Source: Cylicocyclus nassatus (Eukaryota > Nematoda > Chromadorea > Rhabditida > Strongylidae). Taken from it: a stretch of 64,000 nucleotides of DNA. The position numbers were made by a program, and so were the translations under genes. The stretch covers positions 8,961,789-9,025,788 of the forward strand of contig CATQJL010000001.1 of assembly GCA_958299035.1 (NCBI GenBank), in the 5' to 3' direction. Below the pieces are notes generated by a model, which saw only the letters and a program-made list of their open reading frames with translations, was not told the DNA's origin and ran no database searches. Positions 1 to 12,600 of this stretch are shown piece after piece (position 1 is the first letter of the stretch; the number at the start of each line of letters is the position of its first letter).

Positions 1-589
1 CAAATTCCAGGGCTTTAAGCAACAACTGTAACCCAACGGCCCCCTTTAGGGCCACAAAAACTATGAGTACAGCGGCATAAATATCATAACTCATAATAAC
101 CGGCTAAGGACGTTTACGTCTTCTTGTACGTGTGTGTATACGTGTATCTATCTCTCCGTTACGAAATTCGTAGAGCGTGTTCCAGCCAACGTCCTGAGCC
201 CAAATTTTGCGCGACCCATGCTAGCAGCATGAAAGTCCATTATGCAAAAGCGCGAGCAGATCCGTTCAGTGGATCTTTTAAAAACTGCGCGTCAAGTGGA
301 TCCACTTGACTTCTGGTTTGGAATAAACGTGTTAATCAAATGGTGTATTTGCAAGTGACACAGCTAGACTTAACCTATTTTTTGAAGTAAATTTTGTTGT
401 AAAGTAATGCGGAAAAAGTAGGTCGAACAGATAGTGGCCGCCAACAACCAGACTTTCCACTGATAAAATAACGAAAAATTATGCGAAGTTTCGAATATCA
501 TAAATTTGGTGGTTGAATATGTTAGTAACTGCGACTTTTAGGGTTCTAAAGGGTAAGTGTTCTTCTACTAGACAGTGAAAGGCTCAGGG
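1..589. other. no gene recognised
   Basis: AT-rich DNA with only short chance reading frames and no convincing splice-bounded exon or repeat. I see nothing to annotate here. Confidence 0.6.
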
Positions 590-735
590 GCGGTATGCAT
601 CAATCTCTCGTTTTGAAAGAGGGCGATCATTTTCAATAGTTCATATATCATGGGTCGGTGGCCAACCCGGCCGGGCGATCGTTTTCTATAGAAAATGATC
701 GCCATCTTTCAAAACGGGAGATTGATGCATACCGC
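590..735. repeat. short foldback (MITE-like) element
   Basis: About 45 bp at 590-636 (starting GCGGTATGCATCAATCTC) recurs inverted at 690-735 with around three mismatches, separated by about 55 bp. The two arms would form a long hairpin. No clear target-site duplication is visible, so the boundaries rest on the arms alone. Confidence 0.7.
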
Positions 736-1033
736 TCCAGGTCGATTTAAGCAGTGGTCGCCGAAAACGAGAATAAATTAAGCAATTTTAGGTTGCTTAG
801 TGACAGCTGACTCTAGACTCCTACAAATCTGGAATGTGGAGGTGTGCGATGTGCGATGTGCTCTTTAATTTTTGTAAAGTAAGGCTTGCACTATCAGAAT
901 TTGTCTTAAGCGCATCGATCTATTGAAACATTGCTGAGAGCCAGGTTTTTGAAAAAGCCGGTAAAAAACCGTTTTTCAGGCTTTAACGGCCCGTAACTTC
1001 TTCAGCTTGAGGGGGAAGGGAGTTATTCGACCT

Positions 1034-1330
1034 GCTGATCGCAAAAATGATAACCACTTTGCATGGTGGGACCTTTTTTGAGGGTTTACGGTAGGCATAT
1101 GTCATAGGGTCAAATGGAGTTGATCTCTTCTCGCACACCTACTACACCTACGTGACCACACAGAGACTTTTCGTGCAAAGGAAGCGTGATATTTGTGATC
1201 AAAATGTCGAATAACGCCCATACGCAAACTTTTAGCGAAATCTGAGATCACCTCATTCCGTATGCCTACTGTAACTCCTCAAAAAGGCCCACCGCGCAAA
1301 ATAAATATCATTTTTGTGATTAGCAGCTCT
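1034..1330. repeat. foldback element, diverged arms
   Basis: The block at 1034-1105 (TGATCGCAAAAATGATA through GGTAGGCATATG) is repeated inverted at 1262-1330 with several substitutions. The roughly 150-bp centre contains no coding potential. The arms are more diverged than in most foldbacks of this window, suggesting an older insertion. Confidence 0.55.
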
Positions 1331-4300
1331 TGTGATTGGCAGCTCGAATACCCCTAAGCGAAGTTCCATCGAAATTTGTGTTTCCAATGTGGGCTGTATT
1401 GAGCGAATTAGCGTCAGAGCTCAGCATGAGGTGGCATATGAGAAAATCAAAAATGAAGTCCCTTTGACATTGCAGAAAATTACGCGTTCCCTTTTGCAGT
1501 GTAAAAGCTCTTCTAACAATCTGCAACAAAATACATGGATTGAAGCGAAGAAAAGACAGGAATAAATCCAGACTAAATGGAATGCGAAAAAAAAGGACAT
1601 CATCAAGAACCGTAACAAAGCATAAGGGAGGGAACTTGAGCTAGGGTGAATACTTTTAGGTAGAGCATGATCTAAAAATTAGATTTATATAAAAAAATTT
1701 GAAACTGTATGTGAAAAAAGGGGTGAATTGTAAAGATACAAAACTTTGTTCGGTCCCGTGCAACCTCAGGGTGCTCCCAGGCTGCGCGGGAGCAACCTAA
1801 ATTTAAAAACATTTGCAACTTTTCTCGTTCACACAGTTTTTTTAGATAATTTTTCGTGCTTTTCTTTTGACCTTCGCCGCGGATGTACACACCAGATTTT
1901 TTGGCTCAATATTGCTTACTCGTTGTTAACAGACCGATTGTTTATATTTTTTGAGCGTGATTGTTTTTGACACGTTGAAGTCGTGTGCACACAGGTTTAT
2001 GTACTAATCGATGTAATGTGCTAATCTACCTGTAACTGGTAAAATTACGTTAGACCTGCAAATTCGGGCTTGCTGAAAGTTGATTGTATTGTACTGTATT
2101 TCTAATAATTCATCAGGTTTCCGGATGAGTTTACGGGTTCCCCTTTGCCTTCCTTTTGACGACATCCAGCGTGTGAAAGCGCCACCTCTGCTGAGCCTTG
2201 ATTAGCGTCAGGGCCGCTTATCCGTGCCAGTCATCACGCTTTACCTCTCTACTCACTCAAATGCTTCTGATAAATTTAAAAAACAATTTTCTTTGAGAAA
2301 TTTGCGCCGCATTCGTTACATATGTACTAGTGGCGAAGCGTGAGAGGGGGGGGGGGAGGAGCGGAGCAATTTTCCACCGTTTCGAAATATGTCGCGAGTT
2401 TCTTGGCAGCAGCCTACATGTATTATGAAATTGTGCGCAAGGGACTTGTTTTGGCTTTGATTATTTGTAGTATTTTTTGAAAATTTCAAAAGGTTTAGCT
2501 AGCTTTGTGAGAGGACTCGATAGTTTGTCAACCAGCAGGAACTTTGGAAACACTCGAAAACATTTTTCAGAGGGCTCGACTAACGTTCCCAACTACACAG
2601 ATCGATGTGTCAACTTCTAAGGCAAATCGCTCCATTGTGCAGGGAAAGCGAAAATTTTAGGAATCCCGCATAGATTTGTTGACCATTGTAATGCTGACCA
2701 GATAAGGCCGAACGTGGGCAGTCCGCTCTGAGGTGACGTTACAAAAGTCGAAGCGCTGAACGCAGCAGCGCATCAAGTTCGCGCCGTCCCTGCAAATCTT
2801 CGAGACTCTCGCGGAGATGTAAGCGATCGGGAACGCTTCAGAAATACGCAGCAAATCTAGCGTTGTAAACGATTTATTAATTTTTGTTCTTTTGAACAAG
2901 TGCAATTTCAGACATTAAACTGCTTTAAAATTTGGGTATTTCCAAAAAGGCGAAGATTGGTGAACTGCAGCTCTTGCAAATTGATGGTGAGTAGATGTTG
3001 CTTCTTGTGCACTTTGAAAATTCTTTTTTCATCTATTACGATTAGGTAGGGGAAGAAGTCAGCCACATAACTTTCTGTAGTAATTATCATATCGAGTCAG
3101 TTATTCGCTTCATAGTCACATTACGCAATTTCAGTAACTAGCGATCTGGCAATTTGCCAGACATCTTCAAAGTCAAAACTGCCAGACTACAGATGCATAG
3201 TGTGTACAGCCTTTCGTAGATTGACAAATTGGCCTATTTTTTACGTTTAGAATGTGCTTACAATAAACAATAAATTATGGACAACTGTTTCGCGATTGAA
3301 CTTGCGAAAAGTATACGCGGGGCTTAAGAAACAATGTGATTCAGCTAAACGGAGTGGATGTTCTCTAAAAGACCTTTTTTCATGATTCGATCACAGTCAA
3401 CGGTTTTTGACAAAATCAGAGCTAAGGTATGGCTTAGATCAATTGCTTTTCAATCATACTTGAGAGATGCAAACCCGCGCTTGAACTTGTTTGTCAACAT
3501 GTAATCCAAACATCCTTTTCATTTTTTACTACCAATGAAAATGAGCATTTTGTAATGTGTTTTCGCCTTTTTCCTTCTTTCCATTGCACTTCCGCTCTCC
3601 GGCTCGGTAGAGCAATTTTGATGAGATTAGCGCAAATACAAAAGCTGCGCATTTCCTTTCCGTTTGATTTTTATAATTGCACCAATACGAAAACCATTCG
3701 CCCTCTATAATACGGTGTATAATGTCTGACTAACACGTATTCAATCTGCACTCATGGCTGCGCATAGCGCGCTCACGACTCAGAGCTCGCCGGCGGGCGT
3801 GGATAGTTATGGGACGAGCTAAACCGTGGACTTGTGCTTCTAAGCATCGTTCAATGCAGTAGACTGGACGTGGACTTAATACTGCAGAAGACAAAACAGT
3901 CTCTTCCGTGTAGTTTCCTCTTCATGAAGAGAAGTTCTGGATGATTTTCTGATAGGAGCTTGGGTAAGCAGCCAAGTTTCTGACAAGTTTAACTTCGAGT
4001 TTGAGCCTACAATTCAGTCACTGAATTGTATTTGAGATCAGCCATTGATTTTCAATAACTGCTTTAAAAAATTAGACATTGATTTACCACTACTATGAAT
4101 CTCAGGACCTATATTAGTTTGGAGAGGTGACACGTTTTTCAGTTGGTTCTTTTTGAACTTATCCCACAACATTCGCACAGATGTACACATATTTGTTCAC
4201 GCGGCGATATTCAGTTTAATGCATTCATTGCCCTGTATAATTCTTTATTTGATAAACGCGCATGAAGTGATTACAAATAGTAGCTCCCATTCTATCCATT

Positions 4301-4808
4301 CTCCATCTATCTATAACGCGCAGTATTTTCTGGCAAATTTAGTAAAAGTATTAAGATCGAGCAGTTTGCAATATTTGCAGAAGTGACTAGCTAGTTTTGA
4401 GTCGTCCAAATTGGAACTACTAGACTCAACAAGCTTTGCGCCTTTTAGAGTCAATGTTGTCTTTCTTGCAAATGATTATGATTAATCAGGATGAAGCAAA
4501 GAGCAAGTTCTGCTTTTTTCATCACACTTGCTTCAAAGTTAGTCTCTTAGTCCCAAAATGAACGACATTGGAGCTTCCTCGTTTGTATGGTATTTGATTG
4601 AGTTTGACGAGCATATATTGAGCACTACCCAGCAACTATTGTTAAGATGCACTTTCGCAATTCACTAAAATCTGTCTTCGCATTTCATTGGAAATGGAAG
4701 GATTTTGTGGTTTGTCTGTTAAGCTTTGCATGGAAAACTTCACGTAACACAAGATCGCAGTTGTACTTCAGCTTCACCATTGTTTATGTATAGCGTTTGG
4801 AACTTGAT
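1331..4808. other. gene-poor stretch
   Basis: Contains only short opposing reading frames without supporting splice pairs, a poly-G run near 2347-2357 and a few small hairpins. No gene, RNA or mobile element is recognised. Confidence 0.55.
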
Positions 4809-4979
4809 ATGACTGTCTTGATGATCACTTTGGCCCTACTTGAGTTAACTGTCGCTGCTTTTCCCTCATCAATGCAAAGAAACACAAGTTCACGATGTTT
4901 CGTCCCGACAGCGCATAACATGCCCGCCGGCGAAATCAACGATGGCACTGAGATTTGGGGGGCCCTCTGCACGGCCTAG
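4809..4979 (+). CDS. possible first exon of a small secreted protein
   Basis: ATG at 4809 opens a 57-codon frame that ends with TAG at 4977-4979. The N-terminus is hydrophobic: MTVLMITLALLELTVAAF resembles a signal peptide with a cleavage site near residue 17-18. The rest is polar with two cysteines. A possible acceptor (GTACTTCAG, about 4764-4772) lies some 35 bp upstream, which in nematodes could receive a spliced leader. The frame ends exactly at the border of a MITE starting at 4980, so the original 3' continuation may have been displaced. The product is unrecognised. A chance frame cannot be excluded, since no partner exon is confirmed; a weak candidate lies near 5927-6016. Confidence 0.28.
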   Translation: MTVLMITLALLELTVAAFPSSMQRNTSSRCFVPTAHNMPAGEINDGTEIWGALCTA

Positions 4980-5231
4980 GTATCGTTCATTCGTTGACCG
5001 TACGGACTGCCGACCGCGTGGCGACTGCGACGCGTGCTTTCTAAACTTGCGAAGAAGTGACAAGTTGGACCGTGGCTTAAGATGAGAAGAATTCTTTGTT
5101 TCTTTTCTACATTATAAAGATGAGAAGAATCCTCTGTTTTCTTTCTATTCATCTTTTCTACGAAAACATCATGCACGCGCAGCGGTCGCCGCGCGGTCAG
5201 CAGTCGTTACGGTCAACGAATAAACGATACG
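4980..5231. mobile_element. MITE with about 57-bp terminal inverted repeats
   Basis: GTATCGTTCATTCGTTGACC at 4980 is matched inverted at the right end (5175-5231) over about 57 bp with roughly seven mismatches. Inside is a direct repeat of GATGAGAAGAAT (5081 and 5119). It has no coding capacity and is a non-autonomous element of unknown superfamily. I could not fix a target duplication. Confidence 0.7.
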
Positions 5232-6123
5232 TGTTCTGCTAGTCTGCTTCTTATTAGGAACACCTACTGAGGCATCCTTTTATCAAATTTGTTCTAGCAG
5301 AACATCGCATGAAGTCAAGATCGTCGTGATAACTTTTTCACATTTCTTATCAGTTAGCTTTTCTTTACTTGTGTGGGGAATCCGCAACACTTAATTGCGA
5401 GAGCATTGCAGGGCCAGGAGGCGCCGAACTGGTGACTCCGGAGTTTCCTTAATTCTCTGCAACAGTTTGGATATTTCTCAAACTGAAACAGGTTTTGATC
5501 TGATTACGAGTGGTACAGTTTCGCGTAAATCCAAAAAGTAAGTATCGCAAAAGTGCTGACCTCTTTATCGTTGAAAACGATGGTAGGAAGAAGACGATTA
5601 AACGTAGCACCTTCCTTCACGTGGTCTAGGATGTTGTTGAAGTATATACCAAATTTTTCGGATTTTATTCCCGATCCAAAGCTGAAACTATCATTTGAAA
5701 ACATAGAAAATACAATTTCGAAAGTAGTTTTGAGTCCATCTCTGCACTTCTTTTTTGCCACTGAGATAAGAAGCTTCGAAACGCTAGGTTGACTTCAGAA
5801 GGACTGTCGCCTATTGTATTATTACTGTATCATGATGTACAGTTACTGACAATTACTCCATAACTTTCTTGCATCACCAATACATAGCTGATAAAATCGG
5901 AGCGGTCAAATTTTTAGCAAATTTTAGCGATGCAGTTAAAAACCGTCCACTCTTCAGCACCTCGAAATGTGAGAACTGTGCCAAAACTACCCTTTACGCG
6001 TTGCAGCTGTGCGAATAGCACCAATCTTAGGTTTAGGTTTGATGGTGAAATGTCATGCAGTACAACAGTATTCATTTCTAAACTCGCTCTATGTAAGTTT
6101 TTACATCATAAAGAGAGGCGAAG
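5232..6123. other. no confirmed gene
   Basis: Short overlapping frames only. One weak exon-like stretch at about 5927-6016 on the plus strand follows ATTTTAG and ends in a stop after a cysteine-bearing peptide. It has no confirmed partner. Confidence 0.4.
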
Positions 6124-6125
6124 TA

Positions 6126-7044
6126 TTAGGTTGATGCAAAAGTAATGGCCGATTTGCGAATTCTCACTTTGACCTGCTATAACTTTCTAAAAGATCAACA
6201 TTTCTAAATGCGGTAAAAACCCACTGAAGCAGCAAACATTTCGCATTATAGCGCATACTTAACTGTACTTAAACCATGAACGGGAAGAGAAATATGGACT
6301 AAAAGACAAAAAAAGTTCTACTGTTAGAATCTTGCTTTTGACAATTCATAGCTTTCTTCAAAGTTTCTTAGTATAAATGATAAGTGGCCTATCTTGTAGC
6401 GCAAGCCATTAGTACAAAATACAATAAAAAGAGTTTGGACAAAAAAGTCTGCGAGAAAGGAAAAAATTGAAATTTAAAATTTCTCAGTTTTTTCAACATT
6501 TTTTCAGTGTACCTCAAAGTTCGGAATATAGAATTTTCTGATTTTCTACGTACTGAACAGCTGGATGTTTTTGCAAATACGGCTTATAAATGTCTTAGCC
6601 CTACGCTTACAGAATTGAGCAAAGCTTCGGCGACTGACTTCCTCAGACGAAAATTATGGATCATATAAAGACCGCAACAGCTACCCATGTTTAGGCGCCG
6701 ATATTTCAGTCTGGATAACTTTAAAGAATACAACTAAGTATGCATAATGTAGACAGTTTCTATTACATACAACCGTTAAATTTTCGAAGAGATTCCATTG
6801 ATGCGCGCTTGTATTCTGGCCGGAAAAGTGAATGCAATGAAATTCTGAATTTGGATGTGTTATTTGAAGCTCAGTAATTTTACAAGAGTTGAGGCTGAGA
6901 GCCCGTTTCAAGCACCGTTAGATAGAGCATGAAAACACCTTCGCGATGGTATACCACATCTTTTGTAAAGAAGAAGTATTGATGGGAAAAAGTTGCCCTG
7001 AAAAAAGGTTTGGAAAATCGGCCATTACTTCTGCATCAACCTAA
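6126..7044. mobile_element. non-autonomous mariner-like element
   Basis: The ends carry TTAGGTTGATGCAAAAGTAA, the classic mariner terminal repeat, in inverted orientation (6126 and 7044), with about 30 bp matching. TA dinucleotides flank both ends (6124-6125 and 7045-7046), as expected for a mariner target duplication. The 919-bp body is shorter than an autonomous mariner and has no recognisable transposase or catalytic triad, so it must depend on a transposase made elsewhere. Confidence 0.85.
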
Positions 7045-7171
7045 TACGAAAAAAAAGAAAACGAGCAAACACAAAACCTTGAAAAGGTCGGACATTTTCG
7101 CCTTTTACGCTCAACACTGCACGCGTTCGGCATAAAAGCACAGCTCTGGCTAGCTGGAAGATACGGGCCTG

Positions 7172-7250
7172 AGTCAAGTTAAGCGATATTGTGATAGACT
7201 GAGTGCACGGCGGCCGCCGCGCTCAATCTATCATAACTTCGCTTAATTTG
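7172..7250. repeat. imperfect hairpin
   Basis: TTAAGCGATATTGTGATAGACTGAG pairs with the inverted block ending about 7246, around a GC-rich centre (CGGCGGCCGCCG). It could be a deletion remnant of a larger foldback. No other function is visible. Confidence 0.5.
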
Positions 7251-7597
7251 CCCCACAAACTCTCCGATGATAAAGTAGCAAGACTGCAGGCTAGAGGGAG
7301 AAAGGTTGGGAGCAGATGCACGAGTCAATGCCATCAGTAGTATTGCGGCAGGGTCAGTTACGGGAACTGACTGTACTCAGGATTCGGCGCAGCTGGAAGC
7401 GGTCGAGCTGAATATCTTTGGGGAAAAAGCAAAGGCATTTTGTTCTCTCGGCCCAGACATGTACCGACACTCCATTTAATGGAAAACTAAAATAGCTCAC
7501 CTATTGCTATGCTCACTCACTGAAACTCGTTCATTATATTATTTAGATAACTCTTCCACCTTCCAATTCTTGGTTGGTTTTGTCTTTTTCCATACTA

Positions 7598-8425
7598 TTA
7601 GGTTGTAAAGAATGCTCCCGGGCACTTCTGGAATTTTCATTTCCAAACGCTTGGTCGGACTTTGACACCAAGTTTTTTATACTGTTCAGCAGAGAGAAGC
7701 AAAAAGTTTTCAATACTCCTTCTGACTTTTATCGATGCAGAGACGTATTTAATTTGCGCATCAAAAAAAAAATGATTGAAAAAATTTCTCTTCACATCAA
7801 GAAGAGAAATCTTTTAAACCACAAAATTTTACTACAAAATTCTACGGCCAATTTTTTATGCAGTTCAAAGAATGTCGTCTAAATCATGGGTGATCTGATT
7901 GAGAAGCCTGTTAACTTCTGACCAGCACGTACACTCGAGTTTTGCGACTTCGCTCAAAAATTACAAGTTGTACCTGCCTCTGACTACAACTCTTCGCAGC
8001 TGGCGTCGCTTCTGCGGAAATCGTCACGCGTGGATGATGGGTCAAAAAGATGTGCAAGGCATTACCCTAACAATGTTCCCAATGATAAAGATTTGCTTCT
8101 TTTTGTGCAGAACTAGAAAACTTCGAAGTAATTTACTCGAAAAATGGTGAACTTTTTGGAGGCAAAAAAGTCGATTTTTCAAACTTTCTTGGGAATATTT
8201 TTTTGCAGGTGGTCCTTCAAAAATTGAATGGTCCACATAACAGCCCCACCAGACCTCTAAATAACTACAGCATCTGGGCTTTCCAGCTCTCATCCTGCCT
8301 GAGATAATCCTCCACAAATAGGCAATTTGCAATCAAGTTTGTTGCTCAAAAAAATCAATCTGCTTGAAGTTGCAGCGATTCGAAAAAAATTCTCGCAAGT
8401 GCCCGGGAGCTTTCTTTACAACCTA
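7598..8425. mobile_element. mariner/Tc-like MITE candidate
   Basis: TTAGGTTGTAAAGAATGCTC at 7598 is repeated inverted near 8395-8425 (the right end reads CTTTACAACCTA), giving about 28 bp of terminal inverted repeat. A TA precedes the left end. The interior has unrelated short frames and no recognisable transposase motif. The right terminus has one odd base, so the target duplication is not proven. Confidence 0.55.
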
Positions 8426-8690
8426 TTAATTTGGTTTCTCTGTTGCTTTTGATTACAATGAGTGCAAACAAAGTTTTTTTTACCGCAAATTATTGATTTA
8501 GACATGCACTTTAACTTTAAGAAGTTAAGGCCATACTGGCGGTGAATTAGCTCGATCTATTAGAAATAGCAGCTGGGTACAATCTGTGCTGGACTGACTC
8601 TTTGCTCAAGTAATTTCTCATACTTTTCTACATGAAATTTTCAAACAACCTCAAATCCCACAAGCTTTCTTCTGAGCTTTTACTCCTCTA

Positions 8691-9414
8691 AGGGCCGCAT
8701 GCACTAACATGGCCGCGGGAAGTAGATCGCAGCTTAAAAGAAAGCTTTATATGTCGAAACTCCAGATACCTGGAGTTCACATTGTGTACCTATCCGTAAG
8801 TATTCCTACTACCCTTCACTACGAACATGTTGAAGAGGAGCGAGAAGATGTACGAACCGCATTTTCCAGCTTTTGTATGATCCCTGATGATCCCCGGCGC
8901 TTTTCTTTTAAGTCATTTGTTTTTTTCCAAAGTTAACGCAAAACTTTCAAAGTTGTGATTATCCAACCCAACAGTGCTAAGCATGTTGCTGATAAGAATA
9001 AATGATGTCTTGAAGTCATGAAACTTTCGATGATCCACAGGTCGAAATTTGGGGTATACAGAAAAATTTGATTTTTCAAAAATTCATTTCTTCTCATCAG
9101 CAACATGCTTAGCACTGTTGTGTTAGATGTTCAGTGTAACTTTGAAAGGTTTCCGTTAACTTCGGAGAAAGAAAAATGACTTTGAAGAATAGATGTTCGT
9201 CGCCGAGGGATCATCAGGAAATCCTACAAAAAGCTGGGAAATGCGGCTTGTACAGCTTCTCGCTTCTGCTCAATATGTTCATAGTGAAGGATGGTGGGAG
9301 CAATTACGGACAGATAGACAGCGTGAAATCCAGATATCCGGAGCTTCAAGATATGAAGCTTTCTTCTGAAGCTGCAATCCCCTCCCCAGCGGAAATGTTA
9401 GTGCATGCGGCCCT
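8691..9414. repeat. large foldback element (about 250-bp arms)
   Basis: The arm at 8691-8937 (starting AGGGCCGCATGCACTAACAT) is matched inverted at 9155-9414. The inner section 8932-9160 folds again, with GTTAAC at both limits and CAACATGCTTAGCACTGTTG on the right matched on the left. Frames found here, including a 98-codon frame at 9176-9472, lie within the arms and are probably not host genes. Confidence 0.75.
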
Positions 9415-10528
9415 AAGAGCTTCAACTGGCGGCGCACTGCTCCGATTGCAAAAGCTGATCTCCGGGCTTTAAGCAAATCGACACGCAAAACTTTCATTTT
9501 CGTCAACTTCAGTGTTCACTTGCGTATCTTCTCCCTTCAATTTGCTAATACTAATTTCTGTTGCCTCCAATTTTCTTTTCAGATAACACTGGCCGATGAA
9601 AAGTTTTATTCCTACTGAGATTGTCCTGGTTTCGATTGATATCGAAATTAATATTGCTGAAGCTTCTCACGGCATGTAGCCATGAAACAAGCTTCGGCAA
9701 TATCCATTTCCGGAAAAATGGAAATTGTTTCCTTATCACTTACTTTTTTGCGATTCTGAAGGGATCTTAGTTGGATGAACTGGTTTTGATTAGTATTCTG
9801 CTAGTGAATAAAACGTCCAACTCAAAATCTTTTACTGAAGTGCGGATGAGCCCATACCACCTAATCTTTTGCTTCTCTTCTTATTCAGATAGCCCACTCT
9901 GTCTCATTATGGATCCAGTTCTTCAGGGCTTGCTGTAGGAAAAATTTACTAAGGCTGAGGATAAAAAAGGTAAAAACCAGGAAGGCATTTTGTACAAAAT
10001 GCAACAATTTTGCAATTTTCTACAACGACTCTCATTCTCAAAGTGATGCGATTCAACAGTCTGGTAATCACATAACATCTTGTGAGGGGAGTACTTCTCA
10101 GTTTGAAAACAACAGTACTGTACCAAGTGAGACTCTGCCGCTTTAGCTTTTTTTCGTTTTATTCATTAATAGTTTACATTAATTTTCACAATTTTATATT
10201 CACATTACCAGCTTCATTACTGTCGTCATCCGTAGTGCTGAAGGTATACCCGCTGACCATTTCCATACCGTCCATTCTTTTCAAAACCTTCACCGCGATA
10301 TGCGTACGTAGTGTACTTCGGGACAAAATCGCACCAAAATCGGAACAAAACAAGTTGATGGCTTCCGCCGGTGCGTCGGATTTTGGTGCGAATGCATGTG
10401 GTGAGCGGATCTCCTGCGAAAGTCAACGACGAGTGTCTGAGTCGGCGGTCGCCGGCAATTTTTTCACATTACGAGCGGCATTGTATCGCGTCTGCTAAGA
10501 GAAAAAAAGAGACAAAGTGCGTCATTTG
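9415..10528. other. no gene recognised
   Basis: Apart from an 11-bp inverted pair (GCACCAAAATC, about 10331-10389) I see no coding exon or element here. The 138-codon frame at 10082-10498 has no recognisable domain and a composition like non-coding AT-rich DNA. Confidence 0.5.
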
Positions 10529-11847
10529 GGCCCGTAGTAAACCCCTCGTGGTTGTCACAACATAGAGGGACTATGTCGTGATAGCTCGGAGTATCTCGCA
10601 AGACTATAGCGAGCTATCCGCAGGGCGCCGCAAAACGAACACCTCCCCGTGTCATCGAACCGCTGATGACCGCGATAACAGCGCCCACACGCGCTGCGCT
10701 ATAAGTACCGAGGTCACAGCGTTTTACTAGGAGAGGAAGAACGCGCGTAGCAAATAAAGCTGTTGTAATAAAATCAGTAGGGGCACACGACATGCAGTTT
10801 TACTTGCAATATGTCTGATCCGTAATATTGATTTTTAGAAGTAATTACTGCTCTCGCAATAGGTGTAAAAATGCACATATAAAGCATTTGAAGATAACGC
10901 GTAGATAGCGCAGTGCCAGTGTCAGAGGCCAGCGTGCCCAAGGGGAAAGAGTTCGAATCCTACGCGATGCCGCCTTTTGCAATTTGTTAATAGTTGAATT
11001 TTCATGCAAATGAACTCATGTTAGGAAATTTCCTGCTAGTAAAGAGAAAATGGCATTCAGAACAGTCGATGTTGGAAGTGCATAAGAAAAATGAAAATAT
11101 CATCAAGCATTTACTGCTTTAGTTTGTTCAAAAATTTGCTATTCCCTTAGTCGTAGCACTCAGACGGTCCCTTCTCTCAAAAACAGAAGGGAAGCGAGAG
11201 GTGTACGGCTAACGAACAGCAATTCAAGCAAAACTATGTGTTTAAAAATGCTAGGATTGAAGAAGAGATAGAAATTTGAGGAATTTTAGCACGAAAAAGA
11301 GATTTGGTGCGCACATGAGGCGCATTGTGAAAGTAAAAAAGAAAAATAGCACAAGCACGAATTAGCAAGCAGAAAATGTGACCAAATCTACATTTACGTC
11401 GAAAACAACTCACCTTTTTCTGAATAACGGGTGTACAAAGCAGAAGTATCTAGCAAATGGGAGCGCCGCATTGCTCGGACGGTTAGGCGCTATCAGCTGC
11501 TGATATTGATTGCAGTTGACGTGCGTTTTAGAGAACTGGGTGCATGTGCGACCTATTGCGAGGTTGGCGTAGTCGAGCTCTAGTCTTGCGCTATGTCTCT
11601 GCGTCTCCATGATGTACAAAGTATTTCGCCGTCTCGTCCATCACGACATGTCGCAATATGTCGCTATATGTCGCGATATGTCGCGACATATGGCGACAAA
11701 GTGGGACTACCCCGGCGCTTCGCATTGATTGCATCCGCCGGCAATGATAAAGGATAGCCGCCTTGCCTGCCTCGCTCCATGGTAGTCAGCACATGTCACG
11801 GCGGACTCCGATATACGTCAGCACATACGGGGGGTCTACTACGGGCC
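10529..11847. mobile_element. possible 1.3-kb element with short terminal inverted repeats
   Basis: GGCCCGTAGTAAACCCC at the left is matched inverted at the right end (GGGGTCTACTACGGGCC, ending at 11847) with one mismatch. Near the right end lies a cluster of ATGTCGC repeats, including the palindrome TATGTCGCGACATA. No transposase is visible, and no target duplication was found. The interior carries a tRNA-like sequence at 10899-10965. Moderate-to-low confidence: short inverted matches 1.3 kb apart can arise by chance. Confidence 0.4.
10899..10965 (+). tRNA. tRNA-like sequence, probably a pseudogene or SINE head
   Basis: The ends GCGTAG and CTACGC can pair as an acceptor stem. A box-B-like GTTCGAATCC sits at 10951-10960 and a weak box A lies near the start. 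The T-stem and anticodon stem do not pair well, so I do not assign an anticodon and regard it as a degenerate tRNA-derived sequence. Confidence 0.3.
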
Positions 11848-12209
11848 TTGATTTCTTTTGAACGGAAACAGCTTTCCGTTTTGCGCTACCGAATGTCCTG
11901 AGTCTACACTCGTAAGCATCCGATGTTATACGATAGCTTGCAGTCTAGGATTTTTTTGGCGTAAAATAACACAATCGCGCAAGTTCACGCTGATTTTTTA
12001 GTTTAAAATTTCTTGGAAGTCTTGTTCCATCGTGCACTCAAAGCACAACGGTTTTGTATCTGTGCACATTTCCAAAAATTTTGCTTTCTTCGCCAAACTT
12101 GGAACTAACAGATTTCGTGGTAAGTTTTGGAACTGCATCTTTTCCCAAGGCACGGTTTCGAATGTATGTAGCAGGTAAACAAAAGCACATATAAGAAACT
12201 AGAGGAAAC

Positions 12210-12592
12210 GGGGGGCGTATCGTTACGTGCGGGCTGCCAATTGGAGAACGTCGCGCGCGACAGGCTGCCAGTGACCACACTCGGAGAATTTAGCCAGCGT
12301 GATCTGCAACACATAGTTTGTTTCTCATCCTTTTTTGGGGTTCGCAGACTATTCTTATATTATTTTACTTAATTATTTGAAGTTCTGCCACAAAAGTTGT
12401 AAAATGAGCTGTTAAAGGACAAAAAAGACACAAATTGAAGGAGGTAAAACACTAACAATATAGAAAAAGCGTTGGTAATCTAGTGATATAAATCTGACAA
12501 GTTTTCTACACTGCTGCTTCCCCCGCGCAGTTACTGTAACGCCGCGTCGCGACTTTTTCCATCTAGCAGCCCGCACGTAACGAGCGCCCCCC
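12210..12592. mobile_element. MITE with perfect 8-bp target duplication
   Basis: GAGGAAAC occurs immediately on both sides (12202-12209 and 12593-12600). The element begins GGGGGGCGTATCGTTACGTG and ends with the near-exact inverted copy; about 27 bp of terminal repeat match with two differences. An 8-bp duplication fits hAT or Merlin superfamilies; the GG-rich terminus is less typical of hAT. It has no coding capacity. Confidence 0.85.
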
Positions 12593-12600
12593 GAGGAAAC

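Noticed and set aside
9176..9472. 98-codon frame as a host gene
   Set aside because: It lies across the inverted arm of a foldback whose other arm does not keep the frame.
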